Shown: positions 40,150 to 48,641 of the stretch, piece by piece
Numbering within the stretch: the stretch's first letter is position 1
Layout: the number at the start of each line of letters is the position of its first letter
Origin: an uncultured Lachnospiraceae bacterium
Lineage (GTDB): Bacteria; Bacillota; Clostridia; Lachnospirales; Lachnospiraceae
DNA length: 64,000 nt
Reading direction: 5' to 3'
Assembly: GCA_910586315.1 (NCBI GenBank)
Contig: CAJUIP010000001.1
Coordinates: 49,814-113,813 of the forward strand
Notes under the pieces: generated by a model
What the model was told of the DNA's origin: nothing
The model's database searches: none
What the model saw: only the letters and a program-made list of their open reading frames with translations
Program-made: the position numbers and the translations under genes

Positions 40150-40431
40150 ATGAAACACAAAGTGAGGCTGACTGTAATCGACAAGAAGTTATTTCCGGAG
40201 CTGCAGCAGCAATATTGTGCCAACCCGAACTCCGGCGAATGTCCCTGCTATCATGTGGGAGATACTTTTATCTTTGAAAGCGACGGCGGCCAGGGAATTT
40301 TTTGGCATATGGGACTGAACACGCTGACGAAAACCAGCATGGTTCCAGATACCGTCGCGGGCGGGCCGAAGATTCCCCATTGCGCGGAGGCCTGGGATGC
40401 GATTGCACGCTACATTTACACCGGAAGATGA
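40150..40431 (+). CDS. TIGR04076 family protein
   Basis: The 93-residue product fits the TIGR04076 family of small cysteine-containing proteins, with the segments LTVIDKKLFPELQQQY, CPCYHVGDTFIF and HCAEAWDAIARYIY. Function is unknown; in anaerobes such genes occur beside redox genes. GGAGGAAG lies before the ATG. Confidence 0.75.
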   Translation: MKHKVRLTVIDKKLFPELQQQYCANPNSGECPCYHVGDTFIFESDGGQGIFWHMGLNTLTKTSMVPDTVAGGPKIPHCAEAWDAIARYIYTGR

Positions 40432-40533
40432 GCTGTTGATAGAAACGATTGTGAAACTGGGCGGTTATTCGGTGACGGGGATTGAATAATTCCCGGTTCA
40501 GAGCAGTGTGAAGAAAAGACAGAGGAGGATTCT

Positions 40534-40869
40534 ATGAAATATAATGTAAAAATTACGGTAATGAAGCGGGAATATTATCAGGACCTGGCAGACCGTTTCT
40601 TAGCAAGGCCGGAAACAGGCAAATGCTCACGCTTTGAAGAGGGACAGGAGTTTCTGGTTACGCAGAAAAATTATGGCCGTTTCCCGTATGAGCATTCGTT
40701 TTGCCCGGGTGCGTGGGATGTGATTAAAATTAAGGTGTATGCTGCGCTGCAGGGCGGGGATTTTTATTGGAACGGATGGAGTAAAAGCCAGGATGAACTG
40801 CTTTTGTGCTGCGACGACGGCGTGCGTCCGGTGGTGTTTTTGCTGGAGCGGATACCGGCGGAAGGATAA
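40534..40869 (+). CDS. TIGR04076 family protein, second copy
   Basis: The 111-residue protein is a diverged paralogue of the gene just upstream (ITVMKREYYQDLADRF, CSRFEEGQEFLV, FCPGAWDVIKIKVYA), with a longer C-terminus. AGAGGAGG precedes the ATG. The 100-bp gap between the copies has no clear gene. Confidence 0.72.
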   Translation: MKYNVKITVMKREYYQDLADRFLARPETGKCSRFEEGQEFLVTQKNYGRFPYEHSFCPGAWDVIKIKVYAALQGGDFYWNGWSKSQDELLLCCDDGVRPVVFLLERIPAEG

Positions 40870-40874
40870 TTGCT

Positions 40875-41087
40875 TTGTTTGCGAACACGGCTCCAGCAAT
40901 TTACGCAATTCTGCTTGTGGGATTTGTAAGGAAATTACTGAAGCTTTGCTTGATTACCTCAGTCCTGATTATTCCGGTGATTATTTTCCTGAATCCGATT
41001 ACAAATAATCTTGCAGGAACATTCGCTTCCTTACTTATTTCCGGAGGTGCAGCGGTTTCGCTTTACAGGCGGAAAGAGAGAAATTAA
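40875..41087 (+). CDS. Possible small membrane protein
   Basis: From a TTG at 40875, with GGAAGG about 9 bases upstream, a frame of 70 residues has two hydrophobic stretches (around LLKLCLITSVLIIPVIIF and a second near the end) and a basic tail (YRRKERN). I recognise no family. The start codon and the expression are uncertain. Confidence 0.35.
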   Translation: MFANTAPAIYAILLVGFVRKLLKLCLITSVLIIPVIIFLNPITNNLAGTFASLLISGGAAVSLYRRKERN

Positions 41088-41201
41088 GGACACGGATAAT
41101 AAAGAGGCCGCGTGGAGCGTTGACGGGATGGTGACCCAGGCCGAAGGAGATGGCGTCTTTGTGTATTGTTGGCATAGAATCACTTAGGCCTCCCATGGAA
41201 G

Positions 41202-42809
41202 TCAGATGGACCGGGATACCCGGTCCGTCTGTTTTTTGTGAAACAGAAGCAGCATTAAAACATAGGCGGCACAGACAATCAGAATTCGGACGGCGGTGAG
41301 GAAAAAAGGGGGAACCTGGGCAAAACCGGGGAGGTTCTCGGGAAAAAGTGAAAAAATTCCCATGGCCACGGCCAGGCAGAACACAGGCTTTACCAGGACT
41401 TCCCACACATTGGCAGAAAAATCCACAAAGCGCCGCAGGCGGTATAAGTGGAGGAGGGCCAGACACAGTTCACTGCACAGCATTCCCAAAAGATAGGCCC
41501 GGATACCGAACAGAGGAATACCGAATGCAACAAAGAGAAGCCGCAAAAGCAGGGACGTCAGGTTATGAAGAAACGTGCAGGTGGTTTTTCCAAGGCCATT
41601 TAAGATACTTCCCATAGTGGTGGCCAGATATAAAAAGGGGCAGAGCCAGGCCAGTATGGAGATAAAGGTCCCGGCGTCCTGATTTTTAAAGACTTCCACT
41701 CCCAGATTGTCTCCGAAAACTGTAAAGATACCGATGCAGAGAATTCCCATGTACAGGCTGTACCGGAAAGACATGGAAATGTTTCTGGAAATTTCGGTAT
41801 CGTTCCCTGCCGACTGATGTCTGGCCACTGTGGGGAGAAGGACTACGGCCAGGGAGTTTACAATGGCAGAGGGAAACATGATAAAGGGCATTGACATTCC
41901 CGTGAGGATTCCGTAAACGCTGAGGGCCTGGGCTTTGGATAAGCCAAATGAGTTTAAGCGGTTCGGAATCAGAATGGCTTCCAGGCTTTGCAGAAGATTT
42001 ACGACCAGGCGGTTGGCCATTAAAGGAGCAGCCAGGGCCATCAGGGGGATGGCCGTTTCAAAAAAGGAGTTTACACCGCGTTGGATTTTTTTGTCCGTAT
42101 ACGGGAGTTTGTTCGTATGTGGAATTTTGCCCGTATATGGGGCTCTGTCTGCATAGGGATTTTCTCCCGTTTCTGGATTTTGGGAAAATAACAGGTAGGA
42201 AACGAGGGTAAACAGGGCAGAACCGGCTTCACCGGCCACAAGTCCGGCCACAGCCACAAATACGGTCACAGGGCGTCCCTGTTCCCTGCAGATATCTGTG
42301 ATGATAAAAACTGTGAAAATTCGTACGCATTGTTCAGCTAACTGCGCCAGGGCCGGGACCTGTACTTTTTCCTTTCCATAGTAATAGCCGCAGATGCATG
42401 CATGGACGGAGGTGCATGGGAAGGCCAGAGCCAGAGCCGGAAGAAGCGGGGCGCAGCGGGGCTCCATAAGAATATGCACAGCCAGAAAATCTGAAAACCG
42501 GATAATCAGGGCGGCTAATCCTAAGGACAGGGCAAAAGAAATGGAAAATCCTGTAAGGAGGGTTTTTCTCGCCCTTCTTTCATCGGCTGCGGTGAAACGG
42601 GAGATGGCTGTCTGAATGGAACCGGCGCACAGAGAGAAGCAGACGCCGTAAACGGGAAAAATCATCTGATAAATCCCCAGTCCTTCGGCGCCGATGGTGC
42701 GGGATAAAAAGATTCTGTAAAAAAATCCAAGAATTCTGGAGGCAAAGCCGGTGGCCGTAAGGAGCAGGGTTCCGGCAATCAATGTATGTTTTCTGAAAAA
42801 GTCAGTCAT
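41202..42809 (-). CDS. SpoVB/MurJ-like polysaccharide flippase family protein
   Basis: The 535-residue membrane protein has about 14 hydrophobic segments and the SpoVB-type features MTDFFRKHTLIAGTLLLT with GFASRILGFFYRIFLSR. Members export lipid-linked cell-wall or spore-cortex precursors. A hydrophilic loop near residues 228-252 carries an imperfect repeat (units resembling PYTGKIPHTNK). The ATG at 42809 has GGAG 5 bases upstream; the frame is open further upstream only through noncoding repeat-like sequence. Confidence 0.87.
   Translation of the reverse strand: MTDFFRKHTLIAGTLLLTATGFASRILGFFYRIFLSRTIGAEGLGIYQMIFPVYGVCFSLCAGSIQTAISRFTAADERRARKTLLTGFSISFALSLGLAALIIRFSDFLAVHILMEPRCAPLLPALALAFPCTSVHACICGYYYGKEKVQVPALAQLAEQCVRIFTVFIITDICREQGRPVTVFVAVAGLVAGEAGSALFTLVSYLLFSQNPETGENPYADRAPYTGKIPHTNKLPYTDKKIQRGVNSFFETAIPLMALAAPLMANRLVVNLLQSLEAILIPNRLNSFGLSKAQALSVYGILTGMSMPFIMFPSAIVNSLAVVLLPTVARHQSAGNDTEISRNISMSFRYSLYMGILCIGIFTVFGDNLGVEVFKNQDAGTFISILAWLCPFLYLATTMGSILNGLGKTTCTFLHNLTSLLLRLLFVAFGIPLFGIRAYLLGMLCSELCLALLHLYRLRRFVDFSANVWEVLVKPVFCLAVAMGIFSLFPENLPGFAQVPPFFLTAVRILIVCAAYVLMLLLFHKKQTDRVSRSI
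41204..41237 (+). terminator. Terminator of the flavodoxin/TIGR04076 operon
   Basis: AGATGGACCGGG pairs with CCCGGTCCGTCT around a 3-nt loop and is followed by GTTTTTTG. The hairpin lies inside the 3' end of the convergent flippase gene. Confidence 0.8.
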
Positions 42810-43083
42810 GGAAACTCCAGCCTGCGGGAAAATTATTATAATGTATGTGAGAAGGATTCCTGATATGTTATCAAACAGTGTAACTGTATATGCCCATTTA
42901 AAATTGACGGCTTTCCCGATTGCACAGGTCAAAAGCCTCAGCGTAGTCCCACTACGCCTGCGTTTTTTGATCTGCATACTTGAAAAAATATTTTGCGTAC
43001 CTGGTTTAGTTATTTGCCGAACGATATACTGGCTTCCGGTCAATAAACAGAGTGATTGGCCGGGGATTGAACAGCAACAACTG
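42810..43083. other. Gap with an orphan hairpin, no gene
   Basis: Between the divergent flippase and iscS genes lies a perfect stem GCGTAGT-CCC-ACTACGC at 42941-42957, followed five bases later by TTTTTT on the plus strand. It looks like a terminator, but no plus-strand gene precedes it. The surrounding roughly 130 bp could be a dispersed repeat, although no second copy is in this window. Confidence 0.5.
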
Positions 43084-43110
43084 TTCTTATATTTTTCTTA
43101 AATATAAGAA
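43084..43110. repeat. Perfect 11-bp inverted repeat upstream of the iscS promoter
   Basis: TTCTTATATTT and AAATATAAGAA are exact reverse complements separated by 5 bp. The repeat ends 6 bp before the -35 box. It could be an operator or the terminator of a divergent transcript. Confidence 0.55.
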
Positions 43111-43116
43111 TACCAG

Positions 43117-43146
43117 TTGAAATCTGCGGACCATATCATATATAAT
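43117..43146 (+). promoter_or_regulatory. Predicted iscS operon promoter
   Basis: TTGAAA at 43117-43122 and TATAAT at 43141-43146 with 18-bp spacing, leaving a leader of about 70 nt. Confidence 0.6.
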
Positions 43147-43223
43147 GTAGGATAGTCTTCAGAAAGAAGACATAATATATAGTAGATGAGGCTTTTAACC
43201 TGTATTTACGGAAAGGCGGATTT

Positions 43224-44420
43224 ATGAAAAAGGTAATTTATCTTGACAATGCGGCCACAACAAAGGTACGTCCGGAAGTTGTGGAAGCGATGCTGCCGTA
43301 CTTTACGGAATTTTACGGAAATCCATCTTCAGTGTATGAATTTTCTACACCGTGCAAAAAGGCAATGGCCCATACCAGAGAAGTAATCGCAGACGCTCTG
43401 GGAGCGAAGGAAAATGAAATTTATTTCACCAACGGCGGAACTGAGTCCGATAACTGGGCGTTAAAAGCGGCCGCTGAGGCTTATGGCTCCAAAGGAAAGC
43501 ATATTATTACGACACAGATTGAGCACCATGCAGTTCTTCATACCGGTCAGTATCTGGAGAAAAATGGATTCGAAGTAACATACCTTCCTGTGGACGAAAA
43601 TGGGCTGGTGAACCTTAAGACCTTAAAAGCGGCAATCCGGCCGGATACGATTTTAATTTCTGTGATGTTTGCAAATAACGAGATCGGAACCATCGAACCC
43701 ATTAAGGAGATTGGCGAGATTGCAAAGGAACATGGAATTTTGTTTCATACGGATGCCGTTCAGGCATTCTGCCATGAACCTATAAATGTGGATGAATATC
43801 ATATCGATATGCTCAGCGCCAGTGCCCACAAATTCAACGGACCCAAAGGCGTGGGATTTCTTTATATTAGAAAGGGGTTGAAGCTGCGCTCCTTCATTCA
43901 CGGAGGCGCTCAGGAGAGAAAACGCCGCGCCGGAACCGAGAATGTGCCGGGAATCGTGGGAATGGGAAAAGCCGTTGAGATTGCCATGGCAAACCTGGAA
44001 GAGAATAAGAAAAAGGAAACGGAACTTCGTGATTATCTGGTGAAACGGGTGATGTCCGAAGTACCCTATACCAGACTGAACGGACATCCCACAAAGAGAC
44101 TGTCTAACAATGCCAACTTTGCATTCCAGTTCATCGAGGGAGAATCCCTGTTAATTATGCTGGATATGGAGGGAATCTGCGGGTCCTCCGGTTCGGCCTG
44201 CACTTCCGGTTCTCTGGACCCGTCCCATGTGCTTCTTGCCATCGGACTGCCTCATGAGATTGCTCATGGTTCTCTGCGCCTGACCTTAAGTCATGAGACT
44301 GCCAAAGAAGACATCGACGATACCGTGGAGAGCATTAAAAAGATTGTGGAACGCCTCCGCTCCATGTCCCCGCTTTATGAGGACTTCGTAAAAAGCAGAG
44401 AGAAAAGAGAATTTCACTGA
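43224..44420 (+). CDS. iscS: Cysteine desulfurase IscS/NifS
   Basis: IscS takes sulfur from cysteine for iron-sulfur clusters and tRNA thiolation, using PLP. The 398 residues show YLDNAATTKVRPEV, the PLP lysine in SASAHKFNGPKG and the persulfide cysteine in GSACTSGSLDPSHV. GGAAAGGCGG precedes the ATG. iscU and mnmA follow, matching the two destinations of the sulfur. No iscR gene is present at the head of the operon. Confidence 0.94.
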   Translation: MKKVIYLDNAATTKVRPEVVEAMLPYFTEFYGNPSSVYEFSTPCKKAMAHTREVIADALGAKENEIYFTNGGTESDNWALKAAAEAYGSKGKHIITTQIEHHAVLHTGQYLEKNGFEVTYLPVDENGLVNLKTLKAAIRPDTILISVMFANNEIGTIEPIKEIGEIAKEHGILFHTDAVQAFCHEPINVDEYHIDMLSASAHKFNGPKGVGFLYIRKGLKLRSFIHGGAQERKRRAGTENVPGIVGMGKAVEIAMANLEENKKKETELRDYLVKRVMSEVPYTRLNGHPTKRLSNNANFAFQFIEGESLLIMLDMEGICGSSGSACTSGSLDPSHVLLAIGLPHEIAHGSLRLTLSHETAKEDIDDTVESIKKIVERLRSMSPLYEDFVKSREKREFH

Positions 44421-44446
44421 CAAAACGATGAAAAGGAGAATCATAT

Positions 44447-44887
44447 ATGTATTCAGAAAAAGTAATGGACCATTTTCAGAACCCGAGAAATGTGGGTGAA
44501 ATAGAGGAAGCCAGCGGCGTGGGCACCGTAGGCAATGCAAAGTGCGGCGACATCATGAGAATTTATCTGGATATCGACGATGAGAGCCACATGATTAAGG
44601 ACTGTAAATTCAAGACTTTCGGCTGCGGAGCCGCCGTTGCGACAAGCAGTATGGCGACGGAAATGGTAAAGGGAAAGACCATTGAAGAAGCCATGAAGGT
44701 GACCAACAAGGCCGTTATGGAGGCCCTGGACGGACTCCCGCCTGTGAAGGTTCACTGTTCTTTGCTTGCGGAGGAGGCAATTCACGCCGCCCTGTGGGAC
44801 TACGCAGAGAAGCACGGAATCAAGATCGAGGGTTTGGAAAAACCCAAGTCCGATATCAGCGAGCATGACGAGGATGAGGAATACTAA
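44447..44887 (+). CDS. iscU: Iron-sulfur cluster scaffold IscU/NifU N-terminal type
   Basis: IscU assembles clusters from sulfur supplied by IscS. The 146 residues have the three cluster cysteines in NAKCGD, FGCGAAV and HCSLLAEEA, and an acidic C-terminal extension (HDEDEEY). AAAAGGAG precedes the ATG. It lies 26 bp after iscS and 3 bp before mnmA. Confidence 0.93.
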   Translation: MYSEKVMDHFQNPRNVGEIEEASGVGTVGNAKCGDIMRIYLDIDDESHMIKDCKFKTFGCGAAVATSSMATEMVKGKTIEEAMKVTNKAVMEALDGLPPVKVHCSLLAEEAIHAALWDYAEKHGIKIEGLEKPKSDISEHDEDEEY

Positions 44888-44890
44888 ACA

Positions 44891-45967
44891 ATGAAAAAAA
44901 AGGTAGTGGTAGGTATGTCCGGCGGCGTTGATTCCTCCGTCGCCGCCTGCCTTTTAAAAGAGCAGGGATATGAGGTAATCGGCGTTACCATGCAGATCTG
45001 GCAGGAGGAAAACCCGGATGAAGCCTCAGAAAACGGCGGATGCTGCGGTTTAAGCGCCGTGGACGATGCCAGACGGGTTGCCTGGACTCTGGGAATCCCC
45101 TATTATGTGATGAATTTCCGCAGGGAATTTAAGGAATCCGTGATGGACTATTTTGTGGCAGAATATCTTCATGGACGGACTCCCAATCCCTGTATTGCCT
45201 GCAACCGCTATGTGAAATGGGAAGCGCTGTTAACCCGCAGTATGGAAATCGGCGCCGATTACATTGCCACAGGTCACTATGCCAGGGTGATGGAACTTCC
45301 AAACGGACGTTTTACCGTAAGAAATTCTGTTACAGCGGCCAAGGACCAGACGTATGCCCTTTACAACCTGACCCAGGAACAGCTTAAAAGGACTCTGATG
45401 CCTGTGGGGGATTATACAAAGGAGGAGATCCGGCGGATTGCGGAGAGAAACGGGCTGGCGGTGGCAAAGAAAAAGGACAGTATGGAAATCTGCTTCATCC
45501 CGGACAATGATTATGCGTCTTTCATCGAAAAGAGCGCTGACAATGTTCCGGGGGCTGGTAACTTTGTGGACATGGATGGAAATGTTTTAGGATGTCATAA
45601 GGGAATTACCCATTATACGGTTGGACAGAGAAAGGGACTGAATCTGTCCATGGGACGGCCTGTATTTGTGACGGAAATCCGTCCGGAGACCAATGAGGTG
45701 GTCATCGGGAGCGGCGATGACGTGTTTTCTGACCGTCTGTGCTGTTCCCATGTAAACTGGATGGCTGTGGACGGGCTTCACAAAGAAAGCCGGAGGGTCA
45801 CGGCGAAAATCCGTTACAGCCACAGGGGCGCTCCCTGTGTAATCAGAGAGCTTCCGGACGGGACCGTGGAATGTCTGTTTGAGACGCCTCAGAGGGCCAT
45901 TACGCCCGGACAGGCTGTTGTATTTTATGAAGAAGATCATGTATTCGGAGGAGGGACCATCCTGTGA
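44891..45967 (+). CDS. mnmA: tRNA-specific 2-thiouridylase MnmA
   Basis: MnmA thiolates U34 of tRNAs for Glu, Gln and Lys using sulfur relayed from IscS. The 358-residue protein has the PP-loop GMSGGVDSSVAA, the catalytic cysteine in NPCIACN and the second cysteine in SMEICFIPD. It directly follows iscU, and its stop overlaps the GTG of the next gene. Confidence 0.95.
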   Translation: MKKKVVVGMSGGVDSSVAACLLKEQGYEVIGVTMQIWQEENPDEASENGGCCGLSAVDDARRVAWTLGIPYYVMNFRREFKESVMDYFVAEYLHGRTPNPCIACNRYVKWEALLTRSMEIGADYIATGHYARVMELPNGRFTVRNSVTAAKDQTYALYNLTQEQLKRTLMPVGDYTKEEIRRIAERNGLAVAKKKDSMEICFIPDNDYASFIEKSADNVPGAGNFVDMDGNVLGCHKGITHYTVGQRKGLNLSMGRPVFVTEIRPETNEVVIGSGDDVFSDRLCCSHVNWMAVDGLHKESRRVTAKIRYSHRGAPCVIRELPDGTVECLFETPQRAITPGQAVVFYEEDHVFGGGTIL

Positions 45968-47199
45968 GAGAAGTAAAAAGAGGACGGAAGCTCCTCCGTC
46001 TGCTGTTAAGTATCATATGCTTGGCATGCCTGGCGTCAGCTCTTTCTGGCTGCAGCGATTCCAGATACCAGGCTGTGGATTTAAGCGAGACCGGCCGCAC
46101 GCAAAATGAGGAAAATACGGTCGATATGACTATGATTTCCATGGGAGGAGCAGAGTCTGCTTCTGAAAGAGAAGCCGCCGGGACAGAAGATGAAAACGGG
46201 CCTCATACGGAGGCGGAGGAAGTTTATGAGCCGGTGGATGAAACAGTCGTTGTCACGGCGGACATCTTAAATGTCAGAGAGAGCGCCAGCCAGAATGCAA
46301 GGATTTACGTCCAGCTAAAAACAGGGGATACTCTCCGGCGGACAGGTTATAATGAAACCTGGAGCCAGGTGCTCTATGACGGAAAGACAGCCTATGTGGC
46401 TTCTGATATGGTAGCAGTGAAGGAAGAGGAGCCGGACGCTCTGGAAGCGGGAGCAGAGGTTCTTGCACAGACAGAAGGAGATATGCCGGAAGCGGGAGCT
46501 GAGGGAACGGTTTCGGATTCCCAGATGGAAAAAAATCCGCAAGCAGAGCCGGAAAGCTTTTGGAGCGGCCATACCGTGGCCATTGATGCGGGACATCAGG
46601 CCAAAGCCAATGCAGAGAAGGAACCTATCGGCCCATCCTCTTCCACCATGAAGGCGAAAATGCCTGAGGGGTCAGTGGGAGCCGCCACTGGGGTTAAGGA
46701 ATATGAACTGACGCTTACCGTGTCCAAAAAGCTGGAGGAAGAGTTAAAGGACCGGGGATACAAAGTGGTTATGATACGTACCAGTCATGATGTGAATTTG
46801 AGCAATGCGGAAAGGTCTGTTCTGGCAAATGAAAGCGGGGCTGATATTTTAATCAGGCTCCATGCCAATTCCATGGACAATTCCGGTGTGTACGGCGCTC
46901 TCTGTATGTGTATGACCTCCCAGAATCCATATAACGCCGATCTTCATGACAGGAGCTATGGGCTTTCCAAGAAAATCGTGGACAATATCTGCAGCCAGAC
47001 AGGAACCAAAAACCGCGGGGTTCAGGAGGTGGATAATTCCGGAGCAATTAACTGGAGCGAGATTCCTGTGGCGGTGGTGGAGATGGGGTTTTTAAGCAAT
47101 CCCGACGAGGACCGCTGGATGCAGGACGACAGTTACCAGAATAAGATTGTGTCGGGAATTTCGGCCGCCATAGACGCGTATTTTGCGGAAGGGAATTAA
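45964..47199 (+). CDS. N-acetylmuramoyl-L-alanine amidase (Amidase_3) lipoprotein with SH3 domain
   Basis: The 411-residue protein cleaves the bond between MurNAc and the stem peptide. It has a lipoprotein signal ending SALSGC and a bacterial SH3 domain at about residues 95-140 (ILNVRESASQNARIY ...). After an acidic linker comes an Amidase_3 domain from about residue 200, with zinc ligands in VAIDAGHQ, the glutamate in GVKEYELTL and the histidine in RLHANSMD, and the catalytic glutamate in VVEMGFLSN. It starts with GTG in a 4-bp overlap with mnmA, an unusual partner for a cell-wall enzyme. Confidence 0.88.
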   Translation: MREVKRGRKLLRLLLSIICLACLASALSGCSDSRYQAVDLSETGRTQNEENTVDMTMISMGGAESASEREAAGTEDENGPHTEAEEVYEPVDETVVVTADILNVRESASQNARIYVQLKTGDTLRRTGYNETWSQVLYDGKTAYVASDMVAVKEEEPDALEAGAEVLAQTEGDMPEAGAEGTVSDSQMEKNPQAEPESFWSGHTVAIDAGHQAKANAEKEPIGPSSSTMKAKMPEGSVGAATGVKEYELTLTVSKKLEEELKDRGYKVVMIRTSHDVNLSNAERSVLANESGADILIRLHANSMDNSGVYGALCMCMTSQNPYNADLHDRSYGLSKKIVDNICSQTGTKNRGVQEVDNSGAINWSEIPVAVVEMGFLSNPDEDRWMQDDSYQNKIVSGISAAIDAYFAEGN

Positions 47200-47239
47200 A
47201 AAATTTTTTTTTCCTACTACACAAATCAGAAAAAATATG

Positions 47240-47245
47240 TATAAT
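47240..47245 (+). promoter_or_regulatory. -10 box of the tRNA-Ser gene
   Basis: TATAAT lies 38 bp before the mature tRNA start, behind an A/T-rich stretch. No good -35 box is seen. Confidence 0.4.
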
Positions 47246-47282
47246 AGAAAGTAGTTGCCTTGATAAAAAGGCAGCTGCCTTT

Positions 47283-47373
47283 GGAGACGTAGCGAAGCGG
47301 TCGTAACGCGGCGCACTCGAAATGCGTTTGTCGGCTAATCCCCGGCACGAGGGTTCGAATCCCTCCGTCTCCG
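47283..47373 (+). tRNA. tRNA-Ser (anticodon CGA)
   Basis: The acceptor stem GGAGACG pairs with CGTCTCC. The anticodon loop CTCGAAA has the anticodon CGA at 47318-47320. A long variable arm typical of class II tRNAs follows, and the T loop reads GGTTCGAATCC. CCA is not encoded. It reads the UCG codon. Confidence 0.95.
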
Positions 47374-47506
47374 TTGACAGGATTCGTGGGCGGCAGGAGG
47401 CCGCCAATCTGTGACAGGACACAGATATGAAAAGGTCATGGGTTTCGTGCCTGCGTAAAAACATAATTTAGGGATGCGGAAAACGCATCGAAGGAGGAAA
47501 AACGAT

Positions 47507-48460
47507 ATGAGACAATGGAAACGTCTTCTGGTGTCCGCGGGACTTGTGACGGCAATGGCAGTTACTCCTGTTTATGCCGCGGGCTGGCAGTGGATGGATA
47601 CGGACGGTGACAGTGTCAGCGAGTGCTACTATATTCAGGATGACGGCACGATGTTATCAGGAACCACTACCCCTGACGGTTACACAGTCAACGAACAGGG
47701 GGCCTGGGTGGCAGATGGGGTGGTTCAAACCCAGCCTGTCCAGGATTCACAGTCCGCTACAGGGCAGACGACGGCATCCCGCGTTACCCGAAACTATATG
47801 AAGACAAGCCAGCTGGAACAGCTTAAGTATGTTTTATATTCCCCTGAGAACCCTGGGGATCATATGGCTTTGATCGTATATCTCCATGGCCATAACATGG
47901 GGGACAAGCTGGCTGATCTGGAAAAGGATCTCAGGGAGTTTCGAATGGAAGGAAGCAGTGCATTTGTCCTTGCTCCTCTCCTGCCGCCGGAGCTGGATCA
48001 CGGAAGCAAGGGAATGTGGATGGGGATCCAGGAATCCGTCATGGAACTGGTCGAGTCGGTGATTACCACATACAACATTGACCGGGATCGGGTGAGCATG
48101 ATAGGAGGAAGCATGGGGGCGGATTCCGGTATCCGCATAGTTGCTGCTCATCCGGAGGTTTTTTCCTGTTATGTAGGAATTGTTCCTTTCCATGAGAAAA
48201 GTCCCATGGCAAAATGGGAGAAGGGCTGGGGAGAACAGGTAAAAACCACTCCTGCCTGGTTCTTTGTTGAAGACGAGGCTTCAGCCAGAAATCTGGCCAA
48301 AACCGTGGCTGACGATATTACGGCGGCAGGCGGTCAGGCCTGGGTGGAAGTGCTGGAAGGAACGGACCACAGGAAGGCCACCGAACAGATGAAGAGTAAT
48401 ACGGGAGTCCCGAGTTATGGAATTTATGACTGGATGGTTTCTACCAAAAAAATGAGGTGA
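47507..48460 (+). CDS. Secreted alpha/beta hydrolase with an N-terminal wall-binding-like repeat
   Basis: The 317-residue precursor has a signal peptide (about residues 1-26, ending VYAAG) and a short aromatic segment (WQWMDTDGDSVSECYYIQDD) that resembles one choline-binding-type wall repeat. The esterase-like domain starts near residue 95. The nucleophile serine lies in GGSMGADSG and a late histidine in GTDHRKA. The substrate is unknown; a peptidase or esterase role on extracellular material is likely. GAAGGAGG sets the ATG at 47507. Confidence 0.8.
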   Translation: MRQWKRLLVSAGLVTAMAVTPVYAAGWQWMDTDGDSVSECYYIQDDGTMLSGTTTPDGYTVNEQGAWVADGVVQTQPVQDSQSATGQTTASRVTRNYMKTSQLEQLKYVLYSPENPGDHMALIVYLHGHNMGDKLADLEKDLREFRMEGSSAFVLAPLLPPELDHGSKGMWMGIQESVMELVESVITTYNIDRDRVSMIGGSMGADSGIRIVAAHPEVFSCYVGIVPFHEKSPMAKWEKGWGEQVKTTPAWFFVEDEASARNLAKTVADDITAAGGQAWVEVLEGTDHRKATEQMKSNTGVPSYGIYDWMVSTKKMR

Positions 48461-48503
48461 GGACAGACGATAAGAGGGCTGTCGGGAAACTGAAGGTCTT
48501 ACA

Positions 48504-48552
48504 CAGGGGCAGGTGCGGTCCATGCGGATTACGCCTGCCCCTGAAGTTTATC
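48504..48552 (+). terminator. Terminator-like hairpin after the secreted hydrolase
   Basis: CAGGGGCAGG pairs with CCTGCCCCTG, closing a 20-nt loop. The T tract after it is weak. Confidence 0.55.
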
Positions 48553-48641
48553 CATAAAAAGGAGAAAGATGACCAACGACGGCCATCGTTTACAGTATTT
48601 CGTGAGACAGAGACCGGAAAGGGACGCAGAGAGGAGAGCCG

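Noticed and set aside
40431..40488. Short open frame between the two TIGR04076 genes
   Set aside because: Fewer than 25 codons, overlaps the upstream stop and shows no start signal.
42810..43043. N-terminal extension of the SpoVB-like protein
   Set aside because: The extra residues come from hairpin-containing noncoding sequence; GGAG before 42809 and family alignment support the shorter form.
47283..47373. tRNA-Ser gene as an integration site
   Set aside because: No integrase, no duplicated tRNA 3' end and no foreign-looking DNA lie next to it.
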